Shown here one piece after another: positions 12,808-24,363 of a DNA stretch of 64,000 nt. The DNA comes from Plecoglossus altivelis (taxonomy: Eukaryota > Chordata > Actinopteri > Osmeriformes > Plecoglossidae). Within the stretch, counting starts at the first letter, position 1. Every line of letters begins with the position of its first letter. The notes under the pieces were generated by a model that did no database searches, was not told where the DNA came from, and worked only from the letters and a program-made list of their open reading frames with translations. Location of the stretch: contig BROE01000023.1 in NCBI GenBank assembly GCA_036571765.1, positions 6,111,272 through 6,175,271 of the forward strand. The letters run 5' to 3'. A program made the translations under genes and the position numbers.

Positions 12808-13712
12808 TCAGTAGATGTCCCATACAGGCACATGCTTCCCCATGCTGCTGTGCCACAGGTAAAGGTTTCCCCGCGGTATAGGATGACAGCCAGGGAGCAG
12901 GTTACGCCTGCGTAAACACAAACACAGCAGCCCTGGGCTCTTTAAAAAGCCATCAACTCAAGCGGTGGCAGACGACACACAGAGATGAGGCTATGTAAGG
13001 TGGTTACGCAGGCAAACGCAAGCAAACGCAGTGGACAGCATGGTGGACCTTTGAAAAGTCGCAACAGACGGATGTGCTCACCGCTAGAAGGAAATAGCGC
13101 ACGTTTCTGAATCTTTATCTTTACTTTTGGCAACATTTCTTTGATCAAAGAACTTCTAAACCAGCTGGATTTATTTAAGATCTTGCAAGTGGAAAAACGG
13201 CATCAACCTCCTTTGACAGGAACCTGGTGGACAGTCATGCTCATCAAGTACTGAAGCGGGCGACAGCTTGTGCGCGGGCCTGTGTCGGTTGCCTTGGAGA
13301 CCGGAAAGACAGACGGAGACAACAGGAGGACAGATTACACCTCTGGCTCTCTAAACATACTCCAAAGCTACAATGGGTGTATGAAACGAATAAGTAACCC
13401 CCCAAAAAACATATGCCAAAAAATACTGTGAAGAAGGAAACCCTTTATTGGATCAAGAGGGACCTTTATACTTGACGTAGCTGGACTGGTGGATTCCTTC
13501 CTGCTTGGACTGTGAGGAGAAGCCTGCAGTTTTTCAGAGCAGGTATTGTGACTTTTACAGCGAAGCACCCGAGACACACAAAGTATTTGGGTTTGCTTTA
13601 TTTGCCTTCTGCAGGTGTTTTTATAGTACTGATGACATAATGGGTATATGCAGAGCACAGCTCATGGATCTTCACAGTAAAGGGGGTTAATATGTGTGCT
13701 TTGTTGGCCTCT

Positions 13713-13745
13713 CCCTCTCTCTCTGTCTCTGTCTCTGTTTCTCGT

Positions 13746-13819
<74 letters not shown>

Positions 13820-13826
13820 GTCTCTC
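13713..13826. repeat. (CT)n tract directly upstream of the first calpain coding exon
   Basis: A long CT run ends about 12 bp before the likely start codon and serves as the polypyrimidine tract of the preceding acceptor. Its length could vary between individuals and affect splicing; this is inference. Confidence 0.92.
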
Positions 13827-13838
13827 ATGGTCCTCAGC

Positions 13839-15053
13839 ATGCCAGAGCGTGTTTGTGACTTCCAGGGCCAGAGCTACCACAAGCTCAAGAGGGCATGCAT
13901 GAGGAGGGGCGTGCTCTTCAAGGACCCCGCCTTCCCCCCCTCCGCCCAGTCGCTCTTCTACAAACGAGAGCCCCCCCACGGGCTCAAATGGAAGAGGCCA
14001 AAGGTGAGAAGGACATCCACAACAGTGGAAGGCACCTGGTGAGAAAAGGGGGGATGTGTGATGTTGGAAATGTCATCAGTACTGACAACAAGACAGAGAT
14101 AGATATTCAGAGTCCATTTAGATCCAGACGCGAAGAGCTGAATATTTACATCACTGGCACACTCCAGGAATACACACACACATTGTACACTTACTAATCC
14201 ATGCGCACGCACACACACACACACACACATTCACATTTACGCACTACTGACATAGTGTCAGAGCAAATTTAGATGCATACAGACAGATTGAGAAGAATAT
14301 TTCCATCACACACACACACACAAACACACACAAACACACACACCCAACAGACACACAAAATGACCTCATGGCTTCTATCAGGATTTAGGGCGCTCCGAAC
14401 TTCCCCTTGTCTAAATCTAGTAGTTCGCTCAGCAACTTGTATTCTAGATCGGTTTAATTCAAGTCCTTTCTAATGTAGGAGAGGCGTCAGTGCAACTTTA
14501 GCCTGCCCAGTGTGTGTGGAGCATGTTGGAGACTGAGACCTGGACCCTGGCAGAGTGTTACTGTGTGTTTGCTTGGGGATCTATAAAAGCAACACCTGAT
14601 TTAAATAGCATATGTTTACAGAGTGGGTTTAGTACCAGGGGGGATCTGTTGTAGCTTGGAGTGTGGGTTATATTATACACTGCATTGTGTTAAATAATAA
14701 TACGATGTTGTACTCAAGGTAATGATTTTCAATGCCCGCGACCTCTTGGTTTTTTTGCTCAACGCGGTTGAGATGTAGCCATTTCTGTGTGTCGACCCAT
14801 TTGGAGCCAGAAGAACTCCAGGGTTCAACGTTCAACTGGTTTTAGTTTCGTCCGATCCTGTTTAGAACTGGAAGTGGAACTGGAAGAGACTCTCAGTTGG
14901 AACTTTGCAGACTCAACAGGACCTTCTGATTGGTTCCTGATTACGTAACAACAAACAGCCAGGGTTGTGTTTCTACTGCTCTGCTCAGGTAGTTTAGGCG
15001 TCCAGTCACGGGGAGTCGAATGATAGGCTGACATCTGTCACCTCACTCAGCGG

Positions 15054-15098
<45 letters not shown>

Positions 15099-18000
15099 AC
15101 GCGCGTCTAAACACTTGGACGCACGACTTCCCATCCATAACCATCAAAGCCAAAAAATTGGGTCAACTTCATGTTTCATACTGAGGTCAACATGATATCA
15201 TAGAGTTCATAACTTTTCTAGAGTTACATTTGTACAGGGCTTGACCCCAGGACGCGTGTATTTGTCAGCTTGGACACCAGTGTGTGTGTGTGTGTGCTTG
15301 TGTGTGAGAGTGTGTGTGTGAGAGTGTGTGTGTGTGCTTGTGTGTGAGAGTGTGCGTGTCTGCCAGTAACTCTACCGTTACCTGATAGTCCGAATGTCAG
15401 GTCCAAGAGGACAGACTCTTCCTCTTCCTTACTGCTCCCAAACAAGGCCAGCAGAAACCACGGTCGCAGGTCCCAATTGACGAATAAATCCAGCAAATGT
15501 TGCTGCGAACAGACTTCACTTTCAATCTCCTGAACGGTCTAACAATTGTATTTTATCTTAAAGACTCAACGTCCCTTAGTCGTCTCTCCTCGTCTCTCCA
15601 CAGGAACTGTGTAAAGACCCTCGTCTGTTTGTGGATGGCATCAGCACCCGGGACCTGCACCAGGGCAGTCTGGGTAACTGCTGGATGGTCGCGGCCACTT
15701 CCTGCTTGGCCTCAGAGCCCTCTCTATGGAAGAAGGTGAGAGTTCGAAAGTCACCCGGAATATTTTTCCTGGTCACCTTTTTTTGTGTGTTTTTATCAAC
15801 TTGAAGAAACATTTTAAATACATGTCAATGTAAAAAAAAGGATTGTCTTTATCCTTAATGGGTGAATTGGCCCTTAGACCCCAAAGGTTTGATCAAAATG
15901 TACAAAACCATGGCTGCAATCACAGAATGTATACACAGGACATCAAAATGAAACGCACACCCAAGATAACAGGAGCAGAACCTGTATTCACACCAGTCTT
16001 TGGTGTCCTATGGATGAACCGTGTCAGGTGATACCGGACCACACAGAGCAGGAGTGGAACCCCAAGCGCCCTGACCTATACGCCGGAATCTTCCACTTCC
16101 GCTTTTGGCGCCTCGGCCGCTGGACCGACGTGGTGGTGGACGACCGTCTGCCGGTCAGCGAGGAAGGGACGCTGCTCTTCTGCCGCTCCGCCACGCCACG
16201 CGAGTTCTGGAGCGCCCTGCTGGAGAAGGCCTACGCCAAGTAAGACCTGTGAGGTACAGCCCCTGACAAAGAGGATACGATAAGCCGATAAGCTACTGAT
16301 GAGCCACCCCCTGTCTGCCCCTCGCCCCTGTCTCCCCCTCCCCCCTGTCTCCCCCTCCCCCCTGTCTCCCTCCCCCCCACCCCCCTCCCACCCACCAGAC
16401 TGAACGGCTGCTACGAGGCCCTGGAGGGGGGCAACACAGCGGAGGCCCTCATCGACTTCACCGGGGGGGTGTCGGAGCCTCTGAGCCTGGAGCGCGAGGC
16501 CCTGCGTCAGCGCCCCGAGTGCAGGAAGACCCTCTTCCAGACCTTGGCCAAAGCCAGCGCACGCCAGGCTCTCATCACATGCTCCATACGGGTACGCGGA
16601 CAACATTCCTGCCCCAGTGCTCTGAAGCACCCCAGTCCCAGGGAGCCGTCGTGTGTTTGCTGTCTAGATCTTTGCGGCGCAGACAAACTCTAAGTCGCAG
16701 CGTAGTTGTAGCACTTTCACTGTCGATATGACAAATGTCAAGCTGAAGTCGGAAGTCAGGCATCTTCCAATAAAACGCCGTCAAGATGAAACTTTGATCA
16801 CAGACAAGTACACAGGTGACCTACAAGCGGACATTGTTTGATTTAAACGGCGGGGGGGGGGGCGCCCATAAACAGCTGACGCACCAACTCAAACCTTTAT
16901 TGCGTGGCCGTTAACATGATGTGCTGCTCTGTTCTCTGCAGTGGCACAGGGGGGCAGGAGGATGGGAGGGTAGATGGAGGTGATGAATGGGGTTGGATCT
17001 GGGCCAGGCAGACAGCTGTGGTGGCAGCAGTCCTTGGAGAGGTCACCTAGGGAGGCGTCTTTGGGACATTTTCGGAGCAGGTCGCAGAGGACAGGCAGGC
17101 AGCTGTGTGGAACCATTGTCCAGGGGCATTTCACTGTCACTACGAGGCCATGATAGGAATGACACTGGCCTCTGTCTTTGTCACTGTGGCACGTTCTCTC
17201 TGTCGGCTGGGACTCTCATTTCTCTCAATGGTCATATCCTGAGAAGCAGTTGGTTGTCTGGGTGACAAGGTTTGGTTATTATAGGATGTTTGAAAGTTTG
17301 GATCTTGGATCTTTGTGTTTTGTTGAGTCTGTCTGTGTTATTCTCTCTCTCTTTCTCGCTCCTCTTTGTAACCTCGCTCTCCCTCTTGTCTCTCTCACCT
17401 CGCCCCTCTCCCCCAGCCTGCAGAAGGTGAAAGGGTGGAGTCTGTGCTGGACTGTGGGCTGGTGCGGGGCCACGCCTACGGCATCACCGCCGTGAGGAAG
17501 GTGCGCCTGAGCGAGAAGCTGCAAGGTCAGGGTCAGGGTCAGGGTCAGGGTCAGGGTCAGGGCGGTGCAACCCGCCTCCTTATGGTCCGAATGAGGAACC
17601 CATGGGGAACCGCTGACTGGACAGGCGACTGGAGCCAGGGGTGAGTGAGGGTCTGAACAGTCTGATTCTAGAATATCAATCTCAGTCAAGTGTGGCTGTT
17701 TCTTAAATGTGTTTCCATTCAAATGGGCTCTGTTCAAATTAGCGACCACACACTTACCTGTTTGAGATCTAATTAAAATCTACGTGTGAAACAGAGCTCG
17801 TTTGCTCCCCCTGCAGGTCGCTGCAGTGGCAGCAGGTGAGCCGCGGAGAGAAGGAGAAGATGGGACTTGTAGTTCGAGATGTTGGGGAATTCTGGTAAAC
17901 TACATAACAATCTGTACCGAATGTAACACCGGTGTTACAAATATAGAACTCAGCCTATGTTTTCACATGGACTTTCCTTATTGATAAATCTACTGTACAG

Positions 18001-19719
18001 AAGAACTGATGCTCCTACCACCACTGATACCGACCAGTATTATACCCAAACACAAACTGTAGGTTACAATACAGTGTTGCCCTGAGAGCAGTTGAAGAAC
18101 CGGTTCTGACTGGCTGACTCTATCTCGTCCCTGGTCTCCGCCCCTTAGGATGGAGTTTGAGGACTTCTGCAGCTACTTCACAGACGTGGTGGTGTGTCGC
18201 CTGGTGGAGAGGTCCCTCCTGTGGCGCTGCTCCCACTGGAGGGAGGTGCGCCGTCTCGGGGAGTGGACCCCGGCCCCATCCACCCCCCCTGGGACCCACC
18301 CTCCGGGCATCCTGCTGCCCGGCCGCAGGGCTCCCGACCTGGGGAGGATCGTGGCCAAGCCTGGGGGGACCCAGCAGAGGGGGGACAGGAAAGAGGAGAG
18401 ACTCGGGGAGAGGCAGAGGAAGGGGGGGCTGGGGAAAAGAGGAGGGGACGGAGGGCTGGATAGGAAGGAAGAGGGGGAGAAGAAGATGAAGAGCAAGGAG
18501 GAGAAGGAGGAAAAGGAAGGAGAGGAGGAGACCAGTGGAGCCTGGGCTGAGCAGTTGGACAAGAGGAGCAGGTGTGGGGGATGCATAAACCACCGAGGCT
18601 CGTTTTTGCACAATCCCCAGGTATGTTACTTTTCAAACAATGTGAACTAACAGCTCTCGAAGACATATCTCCATGACAAAAAAGCCAGACATTGAGAATG
18701 TCCCTGCCTGCTCTCTGTGTCTCTCTCCACCTTAGTTCATGTTCGAGGTACGTGGGAAGGGGGAAGAGGTGCTCATCTGCCTGCAGCAGGAAGACAGGAG
18801 GATAAGAAGAAAAGATGGCGGAGGGGAAAATCTGCCCATAGGATTCGAAGTGCTGAAGGTGAGGGAGCGATCGCCATGACGATAACGATGGCACGATCGC
18901 TGTTGCGATCGCCATATGATCATGAACGCAAACTGGGATGGCTTCGTCCCCCCGTCCCCCGTCCCCCCAGGTGGAGGTGAACCGCCGCAGCCGCGTGCAG
19001 TGTGTGGTGGAGCAGGCGGCCAGCTCTGTCTACATGGACTCCCGTAGCGTCACACTGCGCGTGGAGCTGTCGCCCGGACGCTACGCCCTGCTGCCCACCA
19101 CCTTCCAGCCCGGCCCCACCGGGCGCTTCCTGCTACGCCTCTTCTCACATTCCCATGTCAGCCTGAGGTGTGTGTGGGAGGTTCTGGGAAACTGCGGGAC
19201 AGGCAGTTTGTGCGTGTGGTGGAGAGAGAATGGGTGTGTCTGTTTGGAGGTGTATGGAGCACGGGGAGGAGGTAGTGTATGAATGTCTTTGTGTGTGTGT
19301 GTGTGGGTGTGGGTGTGGGTGTGTGTGGGTGTGTGTGTGTGTGAGTGTGTGAGTGAGTGAGTGTGAGTGAGTGAATGCATCAGAAAGACATGTCTGTGTG
19401 TATGATCTGTGTGCTAGCTAGTATGGTGAAGTGAAAAAGACAAAGGCAATAAAACAAAAAGCCTGTGTGCAAAGTGAGAAATCCCAGGCACTCTTCATTC
19501 ATGTGATCTGAATGCAGCTGCCATATCTCTCTGTCTCTCTCTGTTTCTGTATGTCTGTCTGTCTCTCTCGGTCTCTGTTTCCGTCTGCGTCTGTATCTCT
19601 GTGTCTGTCTCTTTCTCTATGTCTCTCTTTCTGTGTCTCTCTCTCTCTCTATGTCTCTCTCTGTCTCTCTCTGTGTCTCTGTCTCTCTCTCTCTGTCTAT
19701 CTCTCTCTCTCTGTCTCTG

Positions 19720-19753
<34 letters not shown>

Positions 19754-19793
19754 TCTGTCTCTCTCTCTCTCTGTCTATCTCTCTGTCTCTCTG

Positions 19794-19882
<89 letters not shown>

Positions 19883-20290
19883 CAGGGAGTTGAGGGAGGA
19901 CCTGCCCTCTCCCTCTGTGTGGCAGTATTGTTTACCTCAGCCCAGCGTAGTGACCACGGTCCACCTCCGCAGAGCCTCCGGACTCAGCCAGCCGAAATCC
20001 ACAGGTACACACACATATAGGTACACACACACAAGTACACAAAAGTGCAGGTACACACACACACACACACACACACATGTACGCACACTCACTCCCTGTT
20101 GCTGTCGTTTGCTTCACCAGACGTGTACGCTGTGATTCGCTGCGAGGATGACACCGTTAAGACTAATGTCTTTAAGGAGAATGGCAACCCCGAGTTCAAT
20201 CTGAGGGCTATCTTCTACAGAAGATACCCTGACACACACATCTCTATCGAGGTTAGACACACACGCACACACACATCTCTATCGAGGTTA

Positions 20291-20324
<34 letters not shown>

Positions 20325-20374
20325 AGTGTGAGCAATAGTTGTTTGGGAGGTTTTAGTAGCTGACAAAATGGTTT

Positions 20375-20413
<39 letters not shown>

Positions 20414-20595
20414 TACAGTTATGGAGCAGAGGGATGATGTGGGACCGATTTCTGGGCAGAGCCCGTCTTCAGACTGGCGATAGTGAGAGAGGGAGGAGCA
20501 GAGTGATTGACTTGTGCGGTGGCCAATCGCAACCTGGCTCTCGGGGTTGCGTCTTCGTAGAGACTTCGTCCAGTGAATACCTCACAGACTTGTGA
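13839..20595 (+). CDS. Calpain-5/6-type cysteine protease with C2 domain, complete, 12 exons
   Basis: Intracellular Ca2+-dependent cysteine protease of the CAPN5/CAPN6 (TRA-3-like) branch, which has a C2 domain in place of the penta-EF-hand. Exons: 13839-14003, 15604-15735, 16028-16239, 16399-16591, 17417-17640, 17817-17894, 18149-18620, 18736-18858, 18971-19167, 19886-20004, 20121-20251, 20419-20595. They total 2223 nt, 740 aa, in phase throughout. The catalytic triad is intact: Cys81 in GNCW, His253 in GHAY, and Asn about 295 in RNPWG. It is therefore a predicted active enzyme, unlike mammalian CAPN6, which lacks the Cys. The beta-sandwich domain (CGGCINH, AIGF-like IGF, SRSV) and C-terminal C2 domain follow. 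It is about 100 residues longer than CAPN5 (about 640 aa) because of a charged insertion (residues about 376-476, DNA 18270-18572) and a Gly-Gln repeat at residues 270-283. An ATG at 13827 is in frame but lies before the putative acceptor, so 13839 is preferred. Paralog identity (capn5a, capn5b or another) cannot be fixed from sequence alone. Confidence 0.9.
15054..15096. repeat. (CA)n microsatellite in calpain intron 1
   Basis: CA run of about 42 bp. A related GT/AG-rich tract occurs at about 15283-15358 in the same intron. Confidence 0.95.
17525..17560 (+). repeat. Coding hexanucleotide repeat (GGTCAG)6 in the calpain gene
   Basis: Six perfect GGTCAG units in frame encode alternating Gly and Gln. 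They lie between the catalytic His segment and the Asn segment (RNPWG) of the protease core. Purity at the DNA level suggests recent expansion and possible length polymorphism. Confidence 0.95.
18270..18572 (+). other. Lineage-specific insertion in the calpain beta-sandwich domain
   Basis: Within the 18149-18620 exon, the GEWT motif and the CGGCINH motif are about 100 residues apart. In CAPN5 as I recall it the gap is about 10. The extra sequence is Pro/Gly-rich at first, then strongly charged (Arg/Lys/Glu-rich, with runs such as KSKEEKEEKEGEEE) and likely disordered or helical. The frame stays open across it and the exon's splice sites fit phase on both sides. Confidence 0.8.
19525..19880. 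repeat. Long CT/GT microsatellite in a calpain intron
   Basis: More than 350 bp of CT-rich repeat with interspersed TG, becoming pure CT from about 19795. It ends at the acceptor of the 19886-20004 exon and forms its polypyrimidine tract. It explains the serine/leucine-only reading frames here. Confidence 0.96.
20011..20410. repeat. CA/GT microsatellites flanking calpain exons 11 and 12
   Basis: CA tracts at about 20011-20083 and 20254-20322, and a GT tract at about 20373-20410, surround the short exons 20121-20251 and 20419-20595. A 30-bp segment covering the end of exon 11 and its donor (catctctatcgaggttagac) is repeated about 38 bp downstream, so a decoy donor exists at about 20287. Confidence 0.9.
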
Positions 20596-20710
20596 TTGAC
20601 ACCTCACTCAACTCCTACCCACTTCACTGAATTCTGAAGACTGTCACCGCTGGAATCAATGACACAAGATGAATTATGACTTAAAATGATGGACGTAATA
20701 CAGTATACAG

Positions 20711-20972
20711 AATAAATACAATGAATTGCCGTATTAACGACGTTAATAATGTTTACAACTGAACACTGATCCGCCCTTTAGTGAACGAGGAGTTAAATGT
20801 GTTGATTTTGTATTTTTTTTATATAGGTGTAATAAGCGTATTATTTAAAAATATAAACATTGTTAACACTATTGAGTCTGTGCAAAGATTTTAGCTAGAA
20901 ATATTGCCATGTTGCCAAGGTTTTGTACATTTCCATTTAGGAATGTTGTCCTTTTGTAAATGTGACAATAAA
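20711..20972 (+). terminator. Calpain polyadenylation signals (two AATAAA)
   Basis: AATAAA at 20711-20716 and at 20967-20972 lie 116 bp and 372 bp after the calpain stop. The second is preceded by a typical AT-rich 3' UTR. Either or both could be used. Confidence 0.65.
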
Positions 20973-22451
20973 ATTATTGTTGAAATGAAAATATTATGCA
21001 ATGAATATCTTTAGTTGCTCCAGTCCGACATTGCATTCTGGAATGCTATACTCAAATCCTCCATCACGTTTTCTAATCTTTAGAACATCCGAAAAATGGC
21101 AAGCCTTTCGAAATCTCGGTTCTAGGAACACCTATGACCACAGAAAGAGAATTCTAGTTTTAAAACATGATCAAAATCGGACTAATTCTTTCTCCATTTT
21201 TCATTATTATTTTACTTTCAGGATCAAACGGCCTCGCATGGCTAACAAGACACTTACGACTTTAAATGAAGGCAGAATTCACATACAGAACTGCAGGTAA
21301 TCTGCAAACCTAGAAACTGTGCAACATTGGGAACGGATTTGACCCAGTATCGATACTCTTCGTTGAGCCGCCTCTTGACGTCACTCTACGGGTCACCATC
21401 AGCACCCAATATGACAATTAGTTAAATGAAAGTTTGCAGAACGCCTTATATTAACACAACTATATAGTTGCGTTTTCTGTGTGATGTATATGCTGGTCAT
21501 GTTAAAAAAAAACGTAAAAAATGAAAAATGCCACCTTGTCAATGCTTTATACATTTCCAGTTAGGAATGCATTCGTCTTGTGAAACTAAGATCGTCCAGA
21601 GATTCTTATGCAAAGAGCAACTCTTCCCTTTATAAAGAGCATTCTTCTAGTTCCGATAACAGTCGGACGCCTGCGCGGTAAACCAATTCAGGCTCCTTAT
21701 TTACCCCCAGCAGTAAACTCGCCTCTGACGTTCTGAAGGTGCGGATCTGCAAACATCTAAATACCTTTTTGCACAGCTGGAACGCAACACATCCAAGGTA
21801 AGTAATGAACTATTGGCAAGCACATTTAAACCACTTTATTAATATGTGAACCCTGTTCGTTGTCGAGCAGAGCAACTCTTGCCAAATTTCTCACCTGTAG
21901 CGGCTCCACATACACGGACGACTCTCACAGCACTTAAGGATGTATATTTATATATGGATATATATATATAATAGACATATAAATGTTTGCCCGTCAGAAA
22001 ATCTAGACCTGCTCCCGTCTACTATTGAAGTGTGTGATTTTGTCATCGGCAGCAAAAACATAAGGACCAACAAGAACGACCCGTTTTTCTCGTTAGTTTA
22101 TCCACGTTATTCTTCCCTTGACAGCAAACAACAAACCCATCGTGCAGGGGTCTGAATTAGAATAGGAACTAAACTTGAGGTGGTAATAGACTCGTTGAAG
22201 CAGTTAATTGCGTCTTTGGGAGCTTCTGTATTTACTCAGACTACTGAAATCAAGGCGTCCGGTTAAAGTCAAAATTTCTTTCTTTTTAGGGCTTGGCTGA
22301 CAACACCCATTTCACTGAATAGTCAAGGCGGAGCTATTATCAGTAGCATGTAGCAAGCGATCAGTGCGCCATTATCGATCGTTGCAGAACTGCAAGAGTG
22401 TGAACAGATTTGACCAAGTATTGATACTTTATCTTCAGGTCAGCTCCCAGC
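20973..22451. other. Intergenic region upstream of the TMEM272-like gene
   Basis: No coding exon is seen. It holds a block at about 21521-21570 that matches sequence at about 24025-24070. A second block at about 21325-21355 resembles the segment just before the TMEM272-like start codon. A likely non-coding first exon of that gene ends near 21800 with a strong donor (ggtaagt). The matching acceptor (atcttcag) is at 22438. AT-rich tatatata sequence lies near 21945-21970. Confidence 0.5.
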
Positions 22452-22540
22452 ATGGCTAGCCGCTCAAGCGTTATGGACCGCATACCGAAACCTTCCGACG
22501 CAATAATAGGTAGGAGAATGTTCGACAGTATATGAAACAG

Positions 22541-22600
<60 letters not shown>

Positions 22601-23492
22601 TCCCATGTTTGACTGTTTTTCTCTCATCAGCTTCTTTGAAAACTGCCTGCATCCTTCCTATAGCACAGATTGCCATCGGTGAGCACCGTTCAAATCTTAG
22701 TCTATCACTAAAAAAAAAGTTCTTATTCACTAGTGCACTTTTTTCCTGTCTACACACGCTAGCTTATCTTTTATCCATTTTCTCACTCATCAGTGTGGCT
22801 GATTGTTCACAACTGCTTGCTTTTGAGCTACAACCAATTGTTTGGGGGGTTGGACTCTTCACAGGTGCTGTGTACCTGAATGACTGTCCCAGGCAAAAAT
22901 ATATCCCTATCTACCTGATAGTGGCTGGTGTGTTTGGACTGGTCCTTGGCCTGTTCTCCTGCCTTCCTGGCACCCAGAAGCCTGACGGCAAATCCCACAG
23001 CCCCCTCAGTCGAGCTTGCTCAGTGTGGCACAGCTTAACCTCCACCTTTCTCTTCTGCTGGTTCATCTGTGGTTAGTGTGATCATGACTGTAAAGGTGTG
23101 TGTGTGTGATGAGGAGAGTGAGAGAGAGAAGGAGAGGAAGGGAGGTAGGGAGAAGGAGAGGGAGGAAGAGGGAAAGGGAGGGAAGCACAAAAGTGTGGGT
23201 GGAGCAAAGAAATGTTTGCGCAGAGTGTGTCATAACAAAGCACCTGTGTGTTTCTCTCCTACTTCCTTCTCCAGGCAACGTGTGGATCTACTCTATCTAC
23301 CCCCCCAACTACAACCAGAATCTGACCCTGACGGAGGGGCCATTCTGCAACAGAACCCTCTACCTGTTTGCTTTCTGGACCACTACTCTGATATACATCC
23401 TGCTGGGTGTGGCTCTGCTAGTGTCCTGCTGCGCCCTGATCTGCTGCTTCATCGTGGGAGTCAACGACCCCGACGACAGCAACGTCGTCTGA
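22452..23492 (+). CDS. TMEM272-like four-pass membrane protein, complete, 4 exons
   Basis: Exons: 22452-22509, 22631-22678, 22865-23071, 23275-23492. They total 531 nt, 176 aa, with phase-1 junctions throughout. Four hydrophobic segments are visible: residues about 22-40, 48-72, 88-112 and 133-165. The loop after the third carries two N-glycosylation sequons (NLT, NRT). The N-terminus is short and hydrophilic and the C-terminus is acidic (NDPDDSNVV). The layout and the segment YIPIYLIVAGVFGLVLGLF fit the small, poorly characterised transmembrane protein 272-like family common in fish. The molecular function is not known to me. A CA microsatellite (22543-22598) fills most of intron 1. The neighbouring calpain is on the same strand, and the PLAC8 array beyond is on the opposite strand. 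Confidence 0.78.
22543..22598. repeat. (CA)n microsatellite in the TMEM272-like intron 1
   Basis: A pure CA run of about 56 bp between the first two coding exons. Confidence 0.97.
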
Positions 23493-24363
23493 GGATGGAT
23501 GGGGAAGGATGTGTGGCAGGGGGAGAGGGGGGGGAGGATCGTGGAGGGGAGAGGAAGCGTTGGAGGAGAGGAGATCGGAAATCTGCTAGACTAGGTTACT
23601 GTTTACTTTTTTCACTGTTACTGCTTTTAGCAGAATGCTGTGTAGATGTGTCTGTCTGGACATATACACAGGCAGGCAGTCCTAGGACTGCAAGCGGCAC
23701 TCACAAATGCACACACACGCACAGTATAATGCAATTCATTCCCTATTTAATGTTTTCTCTGTGAATTTTGTACAATTTGTTACTACACTTGTGCGTCCCA
23801 TGTAACTGAAGAGTAAGCGATTGACAAACGGGTTGAACTACTTCCAGTCTAATCATGTAGTTTACTGACTGTTGTTTTGATATGGCCGCATGATCTTGAG
23901 ATATTCATTAAAGACTCCAAAAATAGTTTCATCGATGCTTCCAATGTGTCCATGTTGCAAAAACCCAAGTTTGAGTAACAGTTTCTTTTAAATCCGTCAC
24001 GGACGTAGAAAAAATACTTTAAAAAATGCCACCTTGTCAATGCTTTATACATTTCCAGTTAGGAATGCAGTCATCTGAAAACTGTCACCACTGGAATCAA
24101 TGACACAAGATGAATTATGACTTAGTTTGAGTAACAGTTTCTTTTAAATCCGTCACGGACGTAGAACTGACAACAACAGACAAAACATGTTTTGTCAAAG
24201 TAAATATACATTCTGGGCCGTAGACAGGGGGACTTAGTGTTAGTATAGAACTACTATATAAGCCCAATACAATGGATCACACAAGTCTACAACCAACAGG
24301 CAATCCATTGACTTGTGATCAGTAACTAGATTTTGACAGTTTGAATCTTCATATTGGTTTACA
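23493..24363. other. Convergent 3' flank of the TMEM272-like gene and the PLAC8 array
   Basis: Contains the TMEM272-like 3' UTR, with a possible ATTAAA signal at 23908-23913, and the 3' UTR of PLAC8-family copy 1. A direct repeat of about 37 bp (gagtaacagtttcttttaaa...) occurs at about 23974-24010 and again at about 24128-24165. The sequence between and around these shares blocks with 20.6-20.95 kb and 21.5 kb. No additional gene is seen. Confidence 0.6.

Larger units (their letters stand above)
11103..13838. other. Intergenic region between cnpy4 and the calpain gene (head-to-head)
   Basis: No coding exon is recognised here. The region must contain the cnpy4 promoter and the calpain promoter plus 5' UTR exon(s). 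It includes GA tracts (about 11968-12141) and CA tracts (about 12608-12628 and 12770-12804). An AT-rich, mostly unique segment lies at about 11.2-11.8 kb. A good acceptor (tcctcag) directly precedes the calpain start codon, so a separate upstream 5' UTR exon is likely. Confidence 0.6.

Noticed and set aside
13827..13829. Upstream in-frame ATG for the calpain gene
   Set aside because: It lies inside the CT tract and tcctcag acceptor preceding the exon, so it is probably intronic. The ATG at 13839 aligns with the family N-terminus.
18178..18915. 245-codon minus-strand frame over the calpain exon
   Set aside because: Antisense shadow of the calpain exon. The plus-strand frame matches the calpain family and its splice phases.
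19512..20135. 207-codon Ser/Leu-rich frame
   Set aside because: A translation of the CT microsatellite in a calpain intron. Only the 19886-20004 segment is coding, in the calpain frame.
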